A stretch of DNA of 64,000 bases from NCBI RefSeq assembly GCF_023078335.1, contig NZ_CP095550.1:124001-188000 (forward strand), read 5' to 3'. Positions 36,032 through 45,970 of this stretch are shown in pieces (within the stretch, counting starts at the first letter, position 1; each line of letters opens with the position of its first letter). The notes below the pieces were generated by a model. The model was not told the DNA's origin, ran no database searches, and saw only the letters and a program-made list of their open reading frames with translations. Position numbers and translations under genes: made by a program. The stretch comes from Metabacillus endolithicus (GTDB lineage: Bacteria; Bacillota; Bacilli; Bacillales; Bacillaceae).

Positions 36032-37299
36032 CTACCTACTGGTGACCATACTTTTACGGCGATATACACTTAATACGATTCCTATTAAGATAGCATTAAA
36101 CAGAGTTGGCATTAATCCGTAGCTAATAAACGGCAAGGACATTGAGGTCATAGGGAATATACCAAATACCATACCGATATTACTAAACAACTGGACTGCA
36201 TAAAGTGTTACCGCCCCTACAAGAAGAAGTTTGCCATATGAATCATTTATTTGATGAAAAACAACGACAATCCTTGCAACGAATAGTGAGAGAATGAAAA
36301 CAAGAATCATGGCAAAAATCCAGCCGTAATAATAAGTAAACGTGACAAAAACAAAATTTGTATGAGCCTCTGGAATAAACTCACTTCCGGTTGAGTTTCC
36401 AAACCATCCCGCATTATAAATGAACTCTTTTGAATATAAATAAGGATAACCAGCACCAGTTTCATATTTTTCAGGGTTTAAGAATCCCAATATCCTGTCT
36501 TTTAAATATAAAGGCATATATCTCCATGCTAATCCTGCTAGTATAAATAAAAATATAATCATACTTCCCCAAATAATGTAGATTGTTTTCCGATTAAATT
36601 TACTCCATCCTAGCATAGAGATGACCATGACCATGTATATGTAGGTTGTAGCAATACTATTTGCAATAAGAAATAAATAGGTGGAAATAAAGAATAATAA
36701 GAAAAAATGCCACACCTTTAACTTGCTATTATGAAAAAATGAAGCCTCAGGCAAAGAAAAAAAATGGTACTGCCATCAAACTTTCTAGTGTTATAGGCCC
36801 AATTCTTAAAACAGGAAAGCCCTCCAATTAAAGAGTTTGAGAAAAAACAAATCAATAAAAGCAGCAATATCCCTAATGTGTAAAAAAACCATCCTAGCTT
36901 AATAAACTTTTTATAATTAACAAGCATAAGTGCGATAGCTATTAAACTTCCGAGAAATGTAAAAACGATCTTATATGTAATAAAATGTCCTTCGTCCATA
37001 TAGCCTAGAGGAAATAATGGTAAAAAACCTAAACATAAAGTAGTTACGAGCAGAATAATACTCAACCAATCTACCCTCGGTCGATGAATTTTATTAAATT
37101 GTCTACCAAGTTCGATCGGACTTCCCATCTGTTCAATGGCCTTTTCTTCAGCTTCTGCTTCATCTATTCCCTTTTCCATCCATCCTTTCTTTCCTTGTGT
37201 TAAATGAAAATCCAGCTCTTTTGTAACATATTCTCTTGCTTCCTTTGATTTAATATGAGCGGTGATTTCACTAAGGAAGATCTGTTTTTTATTTTTCAA
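36032..37299 (-). CDS. HAAS-FtsW/RodA/SpoVE fusion protein (two frameshifts)
   Basis: The N-terminal 80 or so residues form a HAAS-type domain (FLSEITAHIKSKEAREYV, KAIEQMGSPIELGRQFN). Membrane helices follow, then a FtsW/RodA-type transporter core, seen in NIGMVFGIFPMTSMSLPFIS and the periplasmic loop region. The region around 36750-36822 is broken twice, with PVLRIGPITLESLMAVP readable in the lost frame. FtsW/RodA proteins polymerise glycan strands; whether this one is enzymatic or a sensor is unclear. It is third in an operon after an ECF sigma factor and a PadR regulator. Confidence 0.82.
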
Positions 37300-37305
37300 A
37301 TTCCC

Positions 37306-37713
37306 TCACCCCTCTAATAATTCTCTTAACACAACATGTTTTTTTTCACTGTTTTTTTCAGCCTTTTGTAATAGTTTTCTGCCCTTATTATTAAGTTGAT
37401 AATGTTTTCCTTCTGAGTCATCCCATCTTGATAATAAACAATTATTCTGTTCTAAACGATGCAGCAGAGTATAAATAAATCCTTCATTGTCCTCAAATTT
37501 AAGGATACCTCTTCCTCGTATGTGCTTTAGTAGGTCATATCCCGTTTTTTCATGAACAAGAAGCTGCATGACAGCTAAGAACACTTCGTCATCACTACTT
37601 TTTAGTTTCTTCATTTTAATTCGAACATGATCTTGATGTTTTTCTGTAAAATCCAACTGTTTAAACGCCGTTTTCTCCATTGACTTTCGAAGCCCTTTTA
37701 AACGATCTTCCAT
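37306..37713 (-). CDS. PadR family transcriptional regulator
   Basis: 135 residues. Winged helix features are KTGYDLLKHIRGRGI (recognition region) and FIYTLLHRLEQNNCLLSRW with DSEGKHYQLNNKGRKLL (wing), which is the PadR hallmark. A 45-residue N-terminal extension precedes it. PadR proteins often pair with HAAS-domain membrane proteins, as here. It follows the sigma-factor gene by 2 nt and precedes the HAAS-FtsW gene by 6 nt, so all three form one operon. Confidence 0.85.
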   Translation of the reverse strand: MEDRLKGLRKSMEKTAFKQLDFTEKHQDHVRIKMKKLKSSDDEVFLAVMQLLVHEKTGYDLLKHIRGRGILKFEDNEGFIYTLLHRLEQNNCLLSRWDDSEGKHYQLNNKGRKLLQKAEKNSEKKHVVLRELLEG

Positions 37714-37715
37714 TT

Positions 37716-38249
37716 TTATTCCTCCAAACTATCTTTTAATAGTTCCTTGGCTCTTTTGAGACGTGTTTTTACCGTGCTTTCCTTTTTTTCTATTAATAAA
37801 GCAATTTCTTTAATCAATAACTCTTCATAATAATAAAGATAAATCACTTCTCGATATTTAATTGGCAGGTTCATCACTGCAGATACGAGTCTATGATCTT
37901 CGTCTTTTTGTATCAGTGTTTGCTCAACTGTTTCTCTATTGCTCGAAGCTTCTATTGATTTCTCTTCTGCAACAATTACGTTTTTGTTGTACCAACTTTT
38001 CAGGTAATCTTTACAATGATTAATGGCAATTCTCCATATCCAAGTTCTTAGCTTTGATTTTTTATTAAATGTAGGATAAGCCTTATAACATTTAATAAAG
38101 ATCTCCTGTGTTAGGTCCTCAGCTACTGCTTTATTATTTACATAGGAATAGACGAGTTGTAATATTTCCTGACCGTATCTTTTCATCATCTCATCAATCA
38201 CATCGTCTACATTCTCATTTTGAATACTTTCTACTGTTATTTCCTGCAC
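37716..38249 (-). CDS. ECF-type RNA polymerase sigma factor
   Basis: 177 residues. Region 2: LVYSYVNNKAVAEDLTQEIF and LRTWIWRIAINHCKDYL. Region 4: LPIKYREVIYLYYYEELL and LLIEKKESTVKTRLKRAKE. It lacks regions 1 and 3, as expected for ECF sigma factors. A candidate ECF promoter (AAAC-17-CGTC) lies 26 nt upstream, suggesting autoregulation. The cognate anti-sigma could be the HAAS-FtsW protein, or be encoded elsewhere. Confidence 0.92.
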   Translation of the reverse strand: MQEITVESIQNENVDDVIDEMMKRYGQEILQLVYSYVNNKAVAEDLTQEIFIKCYKAYPTFNKKSKLRTWIWRIAINHCKDYLKSWYNKNVIVAEEKSIEASSNRETVEQTLIQKDEDHRLVSAVMNLPIKYREVIYLYYYEELLIKEIALLIEKKESTVKTRLKRAKELLKDSLEE

Positions 38250-38274
38250 ATCTGTCCCCCCTACTTACTTCTTA

Positions 38275-38299
38275 GACGAAGCCCACCTAAAAATAGTTT
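38275..38299 (-). promoter_or_regulatory. Candidate ECF sigma promoter
   Basis: Minus-strand AAAC (38296-38299) and CGTC (38275-38278) separated by 17 nt, the usual -35/-10 motifs and spacing of ECF promoters. The region 38300-38508 otherwise holds nothing I can define. Confidence 0.55.
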
Positions 38300-38508
38300 G
38301 TGTTTTTGAGAAATTTATATAAAGCTTCTCCATTGCATATTTATAATCATAGAATCTCACTTGATAAATTAAAAACATTCTTTAGGCTTTTACAATTTCT
38401 ATCCAAAAATTTCTAAAACTCCCCAAAAAAACCTCCAATGTTACCGTATTATTTAATAAGTAATTTTTACTATTTCCTTCAGACATTAAGAAAGTGAGGG
38501 GAACACTA

Positions 38509-38730
38509 GTGAATGATCAGCAAATCATAACTATGTTAGAAACACTCAGAAAATATAAAGATTGTGAAATTACACATCGAATTCAACATCACCTTATTAA
38601 ATTTAATGAAAAATCAAACCGTTTTGAAATGACTAATTTGGAAACCGATTGTACAAAAAGTTATGATGATATTAGTGATGTATCTAAGGTAATCAATAGA
38701 ATAATACAAAAGAGCCTATCAACTGAATAG
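38509..38730 (+). CDS. Small conserved protein of unknown function
   Basis: 73 residues from GTG 38509 with GTGAGGGGA upstream. The longer frame from 38494 would begin in that site. Contains HRIQHHLIKFNEKSNRFEM and no membrane helix. The family is not recognised. It is divergent from the sigma-factor operon. Confidence 0.6.
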   Translation: MNDQQIITMLETLRKYKDCEITHRIQHHLIKFNEKSNRFEMTNLETDCTKSYDDISDVSKVINRIIQKSLSTE

Positions 38731-38876
38731 TTTTGTAAGGAATATATTGATCTCTACTTATTCCCTTCCTGAATAAACACATTTTCGAAAAGTTTCTATA
38801 AGTTTAATTAAAGGAGATAGTTACACTCTACAAGTAATAACGTATATCTTTATAGCAATAAGGAAAAAATATAAAT

Positions 38877-39326
38877 ATGAAAACAAATCAAAAAAGCTAC
38901 TATAAAGCAAGTACAGAAGGAATTATGAAATTTATGTTGTGGATTTATATCTTTACATTTTCGGTAGGAATTATGACCTTTTATTTAAGAGGTGAATTAA
39001 CGCAAGGCAACTTCTATTTTTTCACAAAGACTAGTTTAATCTATCTTGTAATTTGTTATATTTTATACTGGGCAATTAAAAGTCAAAGGTTAATACTAAA
39101 AGAAGATCATTTAATTCTTACCATTTTCGGATGGAATCGATATAAGATATCCATTCATGATATCGAGAAGTGTGAGTTTGGAAAAATAAATGGAGAAAAA
39201 GTAATTCATATCACCTTAAACAAAAAAATAAAATGTGCTTTTCCATATTATCCATTTCAAAGAGCTTGGGAAGAAATAAGTGAAGCAATGAAAGAAAAAA
39301 ACAAAAGCATTCGATTCTATATTTAA
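38877..39326 (+). CDS. Membrane protein with a PH-like domain
   Basis: 149 residues. Two helices (about 18-36 and 51-66) are followed by a beta-rich C-terminal part (QRLILKEDHLILTIFGWNRY, HDIEKCEFGKIN) typical of bacterial PH-like domains. Function is unknown. There is no obvious ribosome binding site at ATG 38877. A terminator-like hairpin lies 27 nt downstream. Confidence 0.6.
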   Translation: MKTNQKSYYKASTEGIMKFMLWIYIFTFSVGIMTFYLRGELTQGNFYFFTKTSLIYLVICYILYWAIKSQRLILKEDHLILTIFGWNRYKISIHDIEKCEFGKINGEKVIHITLNKKIKCAFPYYPFQRAWEEISEAMKEKNKSIRFYI

Positions 39327-39352
39327 AAAAAGTCACTAGAAAAACAATAATA

Positions 39353-39401
39353 AGACAGCAGAAACAACCGGCAATAAGTCGAAATCCCCTGCTGTCTTTT
39401 T
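39353..39401 (+). terminator. Terminator-like hairpin with large loop
   Basis: AGACAGCAG (39353-39361) pairs with CTGCTGTCT (39389-39397), followed by TTTTT. The 27-nt loop is large but the position fits. Confidence 0.65.
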
Positions 39402-39540
39402 GTTATAGAATAACCTTTTTATCTTTAAATCTACTAAGAAGGAATTTTCAGAATACAATTTCTTTTCAAAATAACTTATAATATAAATGAGGTTTTGAAT
39501 ACAAACACTTGCATTAACATTTTAAAAGGAGGTAGATAAA

Positions 39541-39966
39541 ATGACAATACAACAGGAAATCACAGTAGAAACAACCATTCAAGCACCAGTTGAAAAGGTG
39601 TGGGAATATTGGACAGAACCAACGCATATTACAAAATGGAACTTTGCTTCAGATGATTGGCATTCTCCTTTTGCTGAGAACGATTTAAGAGAGGGTGGGA
39701 AATTCACGTCAAGAATGGAAGCAAAAGATGGTAGCTTTGGCTTTGATTTTGGTGGAGTTTATGATGAAATAAAATTACATGAGGTAATAGCTTACACAAT
39801 GGAGGATGGCAGAAAAGTAAGAATTTCTTTTAACGACAGAGCAGGAGAAACTGAAATAATTGAAACTTTTGATGCAGAAACTAGTAATTCCATTGAGTTA
39901 CAACAGCAAGGATGGCAAGCGATTTTAAATAATTTTAAAAAATACGTCGATTCAACAAACAATTAA
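39541..39966 (+). CDS. SRPBCC/AHSA1-domain protein
   Basis: 141 residues with a START-like fold: ITVETTIQAPVEKVWEYWTEPTHITKWNF at the N-terminus, and a long C-terminal helix WQAILNNFKKYV. Such proteins bind hydrophobic ligands or, in AHSA1, regulate Hsp90. A strong AAAGGAGGTAGATAAA site precedes the ATG. The role is unknown. Confidence 0.88.
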   Translation: MTIQQEITVETTIQAPVEKVWEYWTEPTHITKWNFASDDWHSPFAENDLREGGKFTSRMEAKDGSFGFDFGGVYDEIKLHEVIAYTMEDGRKVRISFNDRAGETEIIETFDAETSNSIELQQQGWQAILNNFKKYVDSTNN

Positions 39967-40062
39967 AATTAATCTCTATTCAATTCTTTTACTAAATTAT
40001 AGGTGGGGTATCTGTTATTAGTATAGATCTACAGACACCTCCATTTTCTTCACTTACCAATC

Positions 40063-40824
40063 TCAAGTAATCTTACTTCTAAGATAGTCCTCGAATGTTA
40101 CTCTGCCCTTTTTTCGAGTAGAATTGGTATTACCTCCATCAGAAAAAGCCTTAAAAAGTTTTCCTGGTAAAGATATGCTTAACACTTTATTATTCTCGTT
40201 ATTGATTTTGATTTTTAACTCAGCCATTTCTCTTATTGTTACAATATCAGGACCACCAAAATCCTGTATTTTACCTTGAGGACCTTTATCCACTATACCT
40301 ATTAGATGATTCGCAAATTCATTTACATCCACGCTTTGACATTTAAAGTTACCTGGAACAATATATCTTTTAAGAACGGGTCTTGATAGAAATAAATTAT
40401 CGATAAAATGGTGAAACTGAGTTGCACGTACAACCGTATGTGGGATCGAACTATTTTCCAGCAAAATTTCCGCTTCAAGTTTATGTTTATAATAGTTAAA
40501 TGGTATTTTATCTATCCCAACAATTGAAGGATAAATAAAGTGCTTTATGTGTTTTGCTCTTCTTAATAACTCATTAAAACCTGAAACCTCAACAACTTTT
40601 GAATGTTTATTAGGACTTGTAGCTGAGTGAATAATAACATCAACATCTTTTACTGCTTCTTCTAAGCCTTCACCTGAAAATAAATCGCTATAAATCCACT
40701 CGAAATGCTCATTTCCTTTAGGCTTATTTCTAGAAGTTATTTTAACTTCATAATCAGAACCTTTTAATTGATTAAGTAAAGCAGAACCAAGATGACCTGT
40801 TGAACCAGTAACAAGGATCCTCAA
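40063..40824 (-). CDS. NmrA-like NAD(P)-binding protein
   Basis: 253 residues. The dinucleotide motif GSTGHLGSAL is at the N-terminus, and HSATSPNKHSK follows strand beta4. HTVVRATQFHHFI and LKRYIVPGNFKCQSVDVNEF match the NmrA/HSCARG and UDP-sugar epimerase-like group. The usual YxxxK is present as YYKHK. It could be a redox sensor or a reductase. It is downstream of the broken YiaA/B-like gene on the same strand. Confidence 0.84.
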   Translation of the reverse strand: MRILVTGSTGHLGSALLNQLKGSDYEVKITSRNKPKGNEHFEWIYSDLFSGEGLEEAVKDVDVIIHSATSPNKHSKVVEVSGFNELLRRAKHIKHFIYPSIVGIDKIPFNYYKHKLEAEILLENSSIPHTVVRATQFHHFIDNLFLSRPVLKRYIVPGNFKCQSVDVNEFANHLIGIVDKGPQGKIQDFGGPDIVTIREMAELKIKINNENNKVLSISLPGKLFKAFSDGGNTNSTRKKGRVTFEDYLRSKIT

Positions 40825-40869
40825 CTACAACACTCCTACTCTCATAGTGTTTCAATCATGTAAGAACAA

Positions 40870-41338
40870 TTATTCCCTCTCTCTTGCTCGTTGTGTATCT
40901 CTAATATTTTTTTGAACTGTAATGGCAGCAAACAAAGAAAGTGCAAAGGCCATAGCATAAAAACCCTTTTCACTAAGTGTGATACTAGTAGCATTGTATA
41001 GTCCAATTGCGATTAACGATATTGCAATAACCAATGCTAACCAACTAATACCATAATAAATGCCAGTAACAGGTATCCCTTCATCTTTATCTCTTACTGC
41101 CTTTTGCAAGGATATTGCTGCATATAATCCAAATACTAAAATGGCAAAGTAATACCCTTTTTCATTTAATTGCATTGTTGCATTGAATAGACCAATCAGA
41201 TAAGCCGTTACACCAATTAATAATGCTGACCAAAGCCCCCTTGAAAGCAGCAGTTGGCTCACCCTCCACTCTTTTTATTTCGATTTTATGTTCCTCCGGT
41301 TCATTTTTTTCTAGCATTCCTTCTTTATTGTTTAACAA
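40870..41338 (-). pseudogene. YiaA/YiaB-like membrane protein, frameshifted
   Basis: From TTG 41338, preceded by GGGAGGGG, the frame reads LNNKEGMLEKNEPEEHKIEI to PTAAFKGAL. The other frame then gives [20 protein letters not shown] and ends [10 protein letters not shown]. Two repeats of a two-helix unit ([19 protein letters not shown] and [19 protein letters not shown]) match the YiaAB domain. Removing one T near 41231-41240 would join them (A-W-S-A-L). Function is unknown. Confidence 0.78.
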
Positions 41339-41513
41339 TGTAACCCCTCCCTTAAACTTTATAAAGACTATAACCCACTTAAATAAATATATTTTAGAGT
41401 TATAGATACTGAACTCAAATTGACACGAGGAATGAATAAACAATTCATATCATACTCGTATCCAGAGTCAAAAACCTTTTGAAAGGCTTCCTGCTATAAT
41501 TAAATAACTCCTT

Positions 41514-41735
41514 TTACATACGAAGACTTTTATTATGTTCTGAAAAATGATCACGTTGATCTTTTTTTAGTGCTAAGTATAAAGCAGCTAGCCAACCGAA
41601 CAAACTCCAGCCTAAGAAGATATTTATAAAATAAATGAGTGTTTTGTTATACTTGTTTTTCTTACTGGCTATGAAACTTGGGATAAAATAAATAGAACCT
41701 ATTAAAATTAAAGGTAAAATGTTTATGAATTCCAA
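41514..41735 (-). CDS. Superinfection-immunity-type small membrane protein
   Basis: 73 residues, two helices. YFIPSFIASKKNKYNKTLI followed by NIFLGWSLFGWLAALYLAL matches the T4 superinfection immunity (Imm) domain found in many bacterial membrane proteins. The name reflects the phage homologue; a phage-exclusion role in this bacterium is not shown. It is monocistronic. Confidence 0.75.
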   Translation of the reverse strand: MEFINILPLILIGSIYFIPSFIASKKNKYNKTLIYFINIFLGWSLFGWLAALYLALKKDQRDHFSEHNKSLRM

Positions 41736-41994
41736 AAAGTAATCTCTCCCTCATGCAATTAGTTCATCTTATATAGTGAATAATTAATACCCTGTCATAA
41801 TTATGCATTCTGCATACATTTGTATTATAAATAAATTAATTGGAAATAATATAGTTAATTATAACTAAATATAAAAGACACCATACTATTAACCTAGATA
41901 AATTCACCCACTTCACTATGGAGATAAAAAAACTTTATGAGTATGAGTTTTATGAAGCCCCCTTATTATAGGTCTTCATAAATTTTGGTAAATC

Positions 41995-42975
41995 TTAGTT
42001 ATTATCTTCTACATTTATAACCACATTTCCTTTTTTGTGACCTTTCTCTACATATCTATGAGCTTCCACAATCTCATCCAACGAATAAACTCTGTCAACA
42101 AGTACTTTTAATTTCCCCTTCTCTACAAGTTCCTTAAGGAAGTTTAACGCTTCTGAAGATTCCGGTGAATTACGGCTCAGTAATAGTTTCTTGTTGGTAG
42201 TCATTTTAGTCCATAGCATTTGAGCATTCGGAAGAGGATCCGTGACATTTATGTAGGTTCCGTTTTTCTTTAACAATTTAATACACACTGAAAAAGAACT
42301 CTTGTTTACAGCTTCAAAGATGACATCATATGTTTCGTCTATATTAGCAAAATCCTCTGCTGTATAATCAATGACTTTATCAGCTCCCAAAGATTTTACT
42401 AACTCCAAATTACTGGTACTGCATACCCCTGTAACGTTTGCTCCGAGATATTTCGCAATCTGAACTGCATAGCTTCCTACACTACCTGAAGCACCATAGA
42501 CTAAGACCTCATGACCACTCTTTAAACCTGCTTTCCTAAGAAAATACAATGCTGTACGAGCTCCAATAGGAATAGCAGCAGCTTCTCCAAAGGATATATT
42601 GGACGGCTTTATAGCTACAGGTCCATCTTCCTCCAAACATTTGTATTCTGCATAAGCACCAAAATCAGTCAAGGTCGCTGCAAAAACTTGATCTCCTTTC
42701 TTGAATTTTTTAACATTCTTTCCGATCGATTCAACTTCTCCTGCTAACTCCATTCCTAATATCTCTTTTTTAGGTTGTCTCAAACCAAGCGTTATCCGTG
42801 CAGGTAGCCAAAAAGCAGGTGGAACAGTAAAACTCCGTGACCGAATATCTGCAACCGTTACAGTTGTGGCTTTTACTTTCACTAAAATTTCATTATCTTT
42901 TGGAATAGGTTTTTTTACCTGTTTCACTTCAAGAACATCTGGGGGACCGTACCTACTATACACAATCGCTTTCAT
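41995..42975 (-). CDS. Zinc-independent MDR-family quinone oxidoreductase
   Basis: 326 residues from ATG 42975, with GAGGTGGG upstream; the annotated TTG at 42978 is an alternative. The GroES-like N-domain is YGPPDVLEVKQVKKPIPKDN, the nucleotide motif is GASGSVGSYAVQIAKYLGA, and GMELAGEVESIGKNVKKF is typical. The zinc-ligand Cys/His pattern of true alcohol dehydrogenases is missing. It probably reduces a quinone or enone with NADPH. Confidence 0.9.
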   Translation of the reverse strand: MKAIVYSRYGPPDVLEVKQVKKPIPKDNEILVKVKATTVTVADIRSRSFTVPPAFWLPARITLGLRQPKKEILGMELAGEVESIGKNVKKFKKGDQVFAATLTDFGAYAEYKCLEEDGPVAIKPSNISFGEAAAIPIGARTALYFLRKAGLKSGHEVLVYGASGSVGSYAVQIAKYLGANVTGVCSTSNLELVKSLGADKVIDYTAEDFANIDETYDVIFEAVNKSSFSVCIKLLKKNGTYINVTDPLPNAQMLWTKMTTNKKLLLSRNSPESSEALNFLKELVEKGKLKVLVDRVYSLDEIVEAHRYVEKGHKKGNVVINVEDNN

Positions 42976-43222
42976 CAACCCACCTCATATTCGTTTTATT
43001 CTTTAATAAGATACGATTATTACGGATAAATAGACCATAATCCACTAACTGTTCTGAACTAAATCTGACCTTTATTCCCTAATTCATATCATTCATTTAT
43101 TCTAGATTAAATTAAAGACCATATTGAATTCATAAATATAGGCATATTTATTTGGTAACTTCTATAAAAATCATCCATAATCCGATTTTTCTTTTATAAT
43201 AAAGACAGAAAGGAAGAGTTTT

Positions 43223-44173
43223 ATGTTATACATACTTTTTGCATTAATTGCATTATGGTTATTGACATCATTTTTTTCTTATTATTTGTTCTATTTTCTA
43301 ACATTTTCTGTTTGCACTATTGGAATCCTTACGATATTTTTCTGGAAAATTGTCTGGAACAGTATATATAAACAATTCCGGTTAAGGACAGATCCTACCT
43401 ATAAAAAGAAAATGGATATTTATCAAGAGAAAAAACATAACGAGAAAGTAAAAAGTCTGCGGAAACTTTCGGGATACCCAAAATGGAAAACCATAGTGAA
43501 AGAAAAGCTCTTCAACGTTTTCGCATGGGTGTTGATGGTTTGTATCTTTTTAGGAGTTCCGATAGTTGCTTTTTCAATCGGAGGAACCTTTTTGCTCGAC
43601 TTCCCTGCCTATCTCTTCGGAAAGACGGAAACTGTTACCGGATACATATCACATTATGATGAGGTTTCAGGCCGAAAATCACTTCCATACACTTTAGTTG
43701 AAATAGATAATCAGAGCTATGCTTTAACTCATAGTGAGACATTTTCTATAGGAGATAAAGTGAAAATTGACTATTTGGCGCATACGAAAATCATTAGGGA
43801 ATTTAACATATTAGAGGAGCGGCAAATCCAATCAGAAGTACCAACACAAGCTGATCCAACATTGAAAAACAGTCCGGTGACTGGTTCATGGGAATATACA
43901 GTTGGAGATAAGTATACTTCAGTCCTTTTCTCTGAAACAGGTTTAGCCAATTTTGGAGAGATTAAGGGCGAAGAAGGCATCTTTTATTATGGCAGCTGGG
44001 GGTATGACGAAAAAGAGAAGGTCATTACATTTAATGTGGATGATGCTGAAGATTTGTCCTGGAAGCCTGTAAACCATCCGGATAAAATTGAAATTAAGGT
44101 TCTTTCGGTTACGGATGATACATTAGAAATCGAATATCTTCAGAAGAAAATTTACTTAACAAAAATATGGTAA
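43223..44173 (+). CDS. Membrane protein with extracytoplasmic beta-rich C-terminal region
   Basis: 316 residues. Two N-terminal helices (about 2-45) are followed by a basic cytosolic segment, then two further helices (about 97-130). The rest, about 190 residues, contains TVTGYISHYDEVSGRKS, as in DUF3592-like domains, and a VTGSWEYTVGDKYTSVLFSE lipocalin-like stretch. Function is unknown. Upstream is AGGAAGAG before ATG. Confidence 0.6.
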   Translation: MLYILFALIALWLLTSFFSYYLFYFLTFSVCTIGILTIFFWKIVWNSIYKQFRLRTDPTYKKKMDIYQEKKHNEKVKSLRKLSGYPKWKTIVKEKLFNVFAWVLMVCIFLGVPIVAFSIGGTFLLDFPAYLFGKTETVTGYISHYDEVSGRKSLPYTLVEIDNQSYALTHSETFSIGDKVKIDYLAHTKIIREFNILEERQIQSEVPTQADPTLKNSPVTGSWEYTVGDKYTSVLFSETGLANFGEIKGEEGIFYYGSWGYDEKEKVITFNVDDAEDLSWKPVNHPDKIEIKVLSVTDDTLEIEYLQKKIYLTKIW

Positions 44174-44395
44174 TTTTAAAGGTTGAGAGTTCATGTTATT
44201 TTAATGGATTAAAAATTAGTTACAATTTCATTTCTGAAGTTTACTCCATCACTTTCCTAGAAATATTAATTTTTTCTATTTTATATTAATAATATCCTTT
44301 AATATAATATTCATTAAATTAAAGGTAAACGCATAATTATAAATAGTTTCCCTGCTCTTTAAGGGAAACACATATGCGATTGGAGGTTAATACGA

Positions 44396-44573
44396 ATGGA
44401 AAGCTCTAGCGTTATTGCCAATATTATTTATAGGAATTATATATTTAGGAGTGATTGGTTTTACAATTTGGTTTGCCATTAGTCTTATTAAGGCTCAAAG
44501 AGAACGAAATGTTGTACTTAAAGAAATATCATACAAACTGGATTTTGTTGATATTAGGAAAAAGGAAGATTAA
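44396..44573 (+). pseudogene. Small one-helix membrane protein, frameshifted at its start
   Basis: After a GGAGGTTAATACGA site, ATG 44396 begins the frame MESSS, which soon stops. Dropping one A at 44399-44401 gives MEALALLPILFIGIIYLG, then a helix and KAQRERNVVLKEISYK to TAA 44571-44573, a 58-residue protein. A strong terminator follows. The helix and terminator suggest a real gene. Confidence 0.55.
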
Positions 44574-44601
44574 CCTACTTAATATCATAAAAAACGGCAA
44601 T

Positions 44602-44645
44602 AAACACTCAGATTTGAATATTCAAATTTGAGTGTTTTTTTTATT
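44602..44645 (+). terminator. Rho-independent terminator
   Basis: A 17-18 bp near-perfect stem (around 44602-44620 with 44621-44638) followed by a long T run. Confidence 0.9.
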
Positions 44646-44751
44646 AAAAATCTAGAATATTATGATATAATTACTTCGTTTCCTAAAGAAATATCATCCA
44701 TATTACTTTAATGATTTAAACCAAGTTAAACAATCCGAGAAGGTGATTTTG

Positions 44752-45876
44752 TTGCAAAGAATTTTTTTCCCCGTTTTTTTTACACTTATATTAATATTCT
44801 TACCTATTTTTCAAAAAAAACGTATTGATCCAGCTAATGGTGCCCTAATAATGGCAACAGGTATATTCTGTATTGGAGTGACAAGTCGCTTCACAAACTT
44901 TAGTCAAATTCCAATGTATACAGTCGATATTGCACTACTTATTACTTGGCTTTTCCTTTTTATTTCTTTTATAAAAACCGTTTTTAAAGGTACATTTCGT
45001 AGGCGTTATATCACACATCCTGTTCAAAGCTTTGCTATAGGTACATGGGTTGCAGGAACATCTATATTGTGCTTATTATTTTTCAAACAATTTCCTGAAT
45101 ATAAAGTTATATTTATGATCATCTCACTTTTAAATGGTGTGCTTTGGTTATTTTATATATTTGTTTGTATTCAGTGCTATTATGTGATTTTAAAGTCGAA
45201 GTATTATGAAAAGGTTCATGGAGTCCTATTTTTATCTACTGTAAGTACACAGTCATTAGTTATTGTTTATGGCCACCTATTTAATAATCACTATTTTTAT
45301 ATGATTACTAAAATGCTAATCTATATTGGAATCCTACTATATATTATTAACTTTTCTTTCATTTTTAAAAGATATATCTTTCATACATGGAACCTATCTG
45401 ATCATTGGTTTAATACAAATTGTATCATCCATGGTGCCATTTCAATTACTGGTATTGCTGCAATAAAATCAGGAACGATTAACCATGATATTATTTTTTA
45501 TTTATGGTTACTTGCAATGACAATGTTTTTACTTGTTGAAGGAATTGAAATTAGACGAATATTCGCTCGGCTTTCTAAGTATTCTTTGCAAAGAGCCATT
45601 GGTAGCTATCATGTTTCTCAATGGGCACGTAACTTTACATTCGGAACTTTATATGTTTTTACAATAAACCTTGAGTTGGCTAATCACCATATAATTTTCT
45701 ATGTTCTTAAAAAATCTATTATTAGTGTTGGTTTATATATTCTTATTTTATTATTAGCTATTGAAACTTTTATTTTTATGAAGGATGTGTGGAAGAAAAG
45801 TCAAATACACATTTCGATTTCAACTGTTTTAGGAAAGTATATGAAGCCTACAACTCATGATAAAAGTCCTTGGTAA
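44752..45876 (+). CDS. Multi-helix membrane protein, TDT/SLAC1-like
   Basis: About 374 residues from TTG 44752, with AAGGTG six bases upstream. Ten predicted helices. THPVQSFAIGTW resembles the HPVxSxFxxT signature of tellurite-resistance/dicarboxylate (TDT, SLAC1-like) transporters. The substrate is unknown, and the match rests mainly on one motif and topology. Confidence 0.6.
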   Translation: MQRIFFPVFFTLILIFLPIFQKKRIDPANGALIMATGIFCIGVTSRFTNFSQIPMYTVDIALLITWLFLFISFIKTVFKGTFRRRYITHPVQSFAIGTWVAGTSILCLLFFKQFPEYKVIFMIISLLNGVLWLFYIFVCIQCYYVILKSKYYEKVHGVLFLSTVSTQSLVIVYGHLFNNHYFYMITKMLIYIGILLYIINFSFIFKRYIFHTWNLSDHWFNTNCIIHGAISITGIAAIKSGTINHDIIFYLWLLAMTMFLLVEGIEIRRIFARLSKYSLQRAIGSYHVSQWARNFTFGTLYVFTINLELANHHIIFYVLKKSIISVGLYILILLLAIETFIFMKDVWKKSQIHISISTVLGKYMKPTTHDKSPW

Positions 45877-45970
45877 TTAGTAAAGGATGATACGTTTTCA
45901 GGTATCACCCCTTTTCAAATTGAATGTTAATGAGCCTTGACGTGTAAGGATAAAGATAACAAATCGTAGT

